Shown here one piece after another: positions 5,064 through 7,204 of a stretch of 7,204 nucleotides of DNA. Each line of letters begins with the position of its first letter. Position 1 is the first letter of the stretch. The DNA is from Chloroflexota bacterium (GTDB taxonomy: Bacteria > Chloroflexota > Dehalococcoidia > Lucifugimonadales > CATQGZ01): positions 1 through 7,204 of the forward strand of contig JAQBTI010000118.1 of the NCBI GenBank assembly GCA_027624995.1, in the 5' to 3' direction. Made by a program: the position numbers and the translations under genes. The notes beneath the pieces are model-generated. The model saw nothing but the letters and a program-made list of their open reading frames with translations, ran no database searches and was not told where the DNA came from.

Positions 5064-6518
5064 ATGAGTGCTCATCCTAGAGGACGCCCGAAGACGAAGA
5101 TAGTCTGCACCTTGGGCCCCTCGACCGATTCTGAAGACATCATCAGGGAACTCATCAAGAGCGGCATGAACGTCGCACGGTTGAACCTGTCGCACGGGAC
5201 TCTGGAGTCCCACGCCCGGGCGATCGAGATGGTGCGGCAAGTGGCCCGCCAACTGGGCGAACCGGTCGGAATCATGGTTGACGTGCCCGGGTCCAAGTAC
5301 CGCATCGGGCCTCTGTCTCCGGGGATCGCCGAGTTGAAGTCCGGCGACGCTTTGACGCTCACCAGCCGCGACATGGTGGGCAACAAGGAAGTCATGGGAG
5401 TCTCCCCGCCGGGGATTCATCGCGATGCCCTGGTCGGGCGTCCGGTCCTGGTGGATGATGGCCTCATAGAGCTCGTTGTGACCGGCGTCGAGGGAGAAGA
5501 TGTGCAGTGCCGGGTTGTGGTCGGGGGCAGGGTGACGGAGCGCCGGGGTGTTTCGACGCCCGGCAAAGCGCCGTCCCAGCCGTTTCCCAATGCACGGTCC
5601 GAAGAGGCGCTCAGGTTTGCGGCCGAGCAGGCTGCCGACTTCGTCGCTCTCTCGGTAGTCACAGAAGAGTCGCACATCCACACGGCCCGAGATATGCTCC
5701 GCGGCTTCGGCCGCGAACCACAGATCATAGCCAAGATTGAACGGGCTGAGGCCCTGGAAAGCGTCGACAGCATTCTGGGGGCCAGCGATGCGATCATGGT
5801 CGCGCGGGGCGACATGGGTGTCGAGGTGCCGCTGGAGCGCGTGCCTGTCATCCAGAAAGACTTGATCCGAAGATGCAATGTCGCAGGTAAGCCGGTGATT
5901 ACCGCAACCCAGATGTTGGAGTCCATGGTCGAGTCGCCGGTACCGACCAGGGCTGAGGTCACCGACGTTGCTAACGCAGTGTTCGACGGGACTGATGCAG
6001 TAATGCTTTCCGGCGAGACCTCGGTGGGCAAGTACCCGGTCCAGGCCGTCGAAATGATGTCGCGCGTGGCCATAGAGGCCGAGGCCGCACTTCCGTATGA
6101 GGCGATCATCAGAGAGAAGGCTCTGCAGCTCCAAGAACAGACGGCAGACGCGATCAGCTACGACGCTTGCCGGACGGCCTTCCAAATCAAGGCGAAGGTC
6201 ATAGTGGCATTCACCGAGTCCGGCGTGACTGCGGGCCGCGTATCAAAGTACCGTCCGCAACCGCCGGTGCTGGCGTTAACGCCTTCCGAGGACGTGCAGC
6301 GCCAGCTGGCGCTTCGATGGGGGGTTACGCCGTTAATCGTCGAAGAGCTTTCGACGGTGGATGACATCTTCGACATGGGCGAGAGGAAAGCAGTCGAGGT
6401 GATGGGAGCCGAACCGGGCGATCAAATCGTGCTTGTGGCCGGGCTGCCCATGGGCGTTTCGGGAGGGACGAACCTCCTCAGAGTGCTCACTGTAGGTCAG
6501 TCGTCGAAGAAGGACTGA
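5064..6518 (+). CDS. pyk: Pyruvate kinase
   Basis: The enzyme converts phosphoenolpyruvate and ADP to pyruvate and ATP in the cytoplasm, the last step of glycolysis. The 484 residues cover the whole family. The first half of the barrel carries KTKIVCTLGPS (10-20) and R39, N41 and S43 in ARLNLSHG. The B domain spans roughly 74-165. The second barrel half holds the catalytic Lys224 and Mg ligands E226 (KIE) and D250 (ARGDMGVE), plus T282 in TATQMLESM. The C-terminal domain spans about 355-484 with FTESG, SKYRP and GTNLLRV. Active-site residues are intact. Divergent points: the usual DTKGPEIRTG reads D73-VPGSKYRIG, KGVNLPG reads RGVSTPG (161-167), and the common TEKD stretch after it is absent. 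Lys78 replaces the Glu that marks K+-dependent enzymes. The start is secured by GGAGGAG. The gene is monocistronic, divergent from the zinc-ribbon gene, with a hairpin after the stop. Confidence 0.95.
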   Translation: MSAHPRGRPKTKIVCTLGPSTDSEDIIRELIKSGMNVARLNLSHGTLESHARAIEMVRQVARQLGEPVGIMVDVPGSKYRIGPLSPGIAELKSGDALTLTSRDMVGNKEVMGVSPPGIHRDALVGRPVLVDDGLIELVVTGVEGEDVQCRVVVGGRVTERRGVSTPGKAPSQPFPNARSEEALRFAAEQAADFVALSVVTEESHIHTARDMLRGFGREPQIIAKIERAEALESVDSILGASDAIMVARGDMGVEVPLERVPVIQKDLIRRCNVAGKPVITATQMLESMVESPVPTRAEVTDVANAVFDGTDAVMLSGETSVGKYPVQAVEMMSRVAIEAEAALPYEAIIREKALQLQEQTADAISYDACRTAFQIKAKVIVAFTESGVTAGRVSKYRPQPPVLALTPSEDVQRQLALRWGVTPLIVEELSTVDDIFDMGERKAVEVMGAEPGDQIVLVAGLPMGVSGGTNLLRVLTVGQSSKKD

Positions 6519-6558
6519 GTCAGCCCGTTTTCTGGTTTAGACTCGACCGGCTCGGCCT

Positions 6559-6597
6559 GAACGAAGGACATCGCTTCCTTCGTTCGTTACCATTTTT
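6559..6597 (+). terminator. Intrinsic terminator after pyk
   Basis: A 10-bp stem GAACGAAGGA (6559-6568) with TCCTTCGTTC (6576-6585), loop CATCGCT, begins about 40 nt after the pyk stop. A T5 run at 6593-6597 follows after 7 nt. The gap between stem and T-run is longer than ideal, but the position supports termination of pyk. Confidence 0.6.
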
Positions 6598-6637
6598 AAA
6601 GCCGACCCTGAGGACGGGCGGGCCACTACACAGCCAC

Positions 6638-6753
6638 GTCATCCCGAGACCTTCCGCGAAGGTAGAGGGATCTAACAGCCACTTTCGTGAGATGACCGTT
6701 TTCTGGCGGCGACGGTCCTAGATTCCTCGGTCGCTCCGCTCCCTCGGAATAAC
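6638..6753. repeat. MITE-like imperfect inverted repeat element
   Basis: The left arm begins GTCATCCCGAG (6638) and runs to GGGATCTAAC (about 6676). The right arm, read in reverse complement from 6753, begins GTTATTCCGAG and ends GGAATCTAG (about 6718). Outer and inner blocks therefore both match imperfectly, giving two arms of about 40 nt around a core of about 35 nt. The left arm holds its own perfect hairpin ACCTTC-CGC-GAAGGT (6649-6663). The wording GTCATCCCGAG...GGGATCTA / TAGATTCCTCGG...CTCGGAATAAC resembles dispersed intergenic palindromes common in some Chloroflexota genomes. There is no coding capacity. It lies between the convergent pyk and S51-like genes. Confidence 0.55.
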
Positions 6754-6766
6754 ATGGACTCGGTTC

Positions 6767-7204
6767 CTAGGCGGTCTCCCACTTCGGGCCATCCGGGGTA
6801 TCGATCACTGCGTAGCCCAGGCCCAGCAGCTTGTCGCGGAGAACGTCGGAAAGAGCCCAGTCCTTCTGCTTCCGGGCTTCTTCCCGCTCATCGATTAACG
6901 CCTCCACATCCACGGGCAGAAGAGATTCGACTACCTCCTGCGCGGCAACGGCCTCTTCCCAGATATCAGGCCGTATTCCGGCTGACGGCTCCGGGAGACT
7001 GTAGGTCCCGAGTTCTTCCAGGGCGAGCGAAATGTCGGACCCGAATACCCGCTCCTCGCCTTCCCGAATGACGGTCACGTTGCCCTTGCCGACGACCTGG
7101 AAAGACCCCTCCGAAAAATCGAGCATCAGCCCTGTGTGCTCGTCGATTCCGACGACGCTGACCCCGGCCGGGAGAGCCGAGAGAAGGGCCGCCATTCTGG
7201 GCTT
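6767..7204 (-). CDS. Partial: peptidase S51/cyanophycinase-like C-terminus fused to CysRS-like tail
   Basis: The gene continues past the right edge. The frame is open to 7204, and the codons before the internal ATG at 7195 fit a continuing protein, so that ATG is not taken as the start. The visible ~145 residues form two parts. The first, GVSVVGIDEHTGLMLDF through GKGNVTVIREG, resembles the end of the peptidase S51/cyanophycinase-like (type 1 glutamine amidotransferase-like) fold, where a GIDE-T-A/G-L segment is typical. The catalytic serine part would lie off the window. The last ~48 residues (VEALIDEREEARKQKDW, SDVLRDKLLGLGYAV, DTPDGPKW) match the C-terminal helical tail of cysteinyl-tRNA synthetase, including the DTP-G-W ending. 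Whether the whole gene is an S51-like protein with a borrowed tail is an inference from this fragment. A true CysRS is unlikely because the residues before the tail do not fit. It converges on pyk. Confidence 0.65.
   Translation of the reverse strand, partial: KPRMAALLSALPAGVSVVGIDEHTGLMLDFSEGSFQVVGKGNVTVIREGEERVFGSDISLALEELGTYSLPEPSAGIRPDIWEEAVAAQEVVESLLPVDVEALIDEREEARKQKDWALSDVLRDKLLGLGYAVIDTPDGPKWETA

Noticed and set aside
4584..6185. A 533-codon open frame on the minus strand antisense to pyk
   Set aside because: It overlaps the well-supported pyruvate kinase and the zinc-ribbon gene in another frame. Its translation is rich in His, Arg and Asp with no domain, as expected from the complement of a GC-rich gene.
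1..7204. CRISPR array, tRNA, toxin-antitoxin or defence system
   Set aside because: No regularly spaced direct repeats, no tRNA cloverleaf and no such protein families were found when reading both strands.

Overview
The window is from a GC-rich bacterial chromosome. It carries housekeeping genes and no plasmid, phage or defence cargo. The best taxonomic guess is Chloroflexota, near Dehalococcoidia/SAR202. That guess rests on the overall look of the proteins (a divergent pyruvate kinase, a peptidase S51-like protein with a cysteinyl-tRNA synthetase-like tail, a Ste24-type protease) and on short palindromic intergenic repeats. No 16S or other marker is present, so it stays an inference.

Layout from left to right. 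Bases 1-325 contain no convincing gene, and a sigma70-type promoter follows at 326-355. A plus-strand gene (420-1694) encodes an integral-membrane M48/Ste24 zinc protease. Bases 1695-1882 hold small hairpins and a pair of imperfect inverted repeats. The next four genes all lie on the minus strand, in transcription order: a C4-type zinc-ribbon coiled-coil protein (4894-4196), a large serine recombinase-like protein whose catalytic residues appear to be lost (4155-2824), the RNase P RNA gene rnpB (about 2728-2324) with its own extended -10 promoter, and a TfoX N-terminal-domain protein (2224-1883). A divergent promoter region at 4895-5063 separates this block from the plus-strand pyruvate kinase gene (5064-6518), which ends in a hairpin terminator. 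Bases 6638-6753 form a MITE-like imperfect inverted repeat. The right edge holds the 3' part of a minus-strand gene (6767 to beyond 7204), a peptidase S51/cyanophycinase-like C-terminus fused to a CysRS-like tail.

Functionally, rnpB (tRNA 5' maturation), pyk (last step of glycolysis) and the Ste24-like protease (membrane proteolysis) are independent core functions. The most unusual item is the recombinase-like protein. Its DNA-binding 'recombinase' domain and four-cysteine zinc ribbon look intact, but serine, arginine and glutamate positions of the resolvase active site are replaced. It has no recognisable mobile element around it and sits between the zinc-ribbon gene and rnpB, which suggests a domesticated DNA-binding protein. 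I found no CRISPR array, toxin-antitoxin pair or multi-gene novel system.
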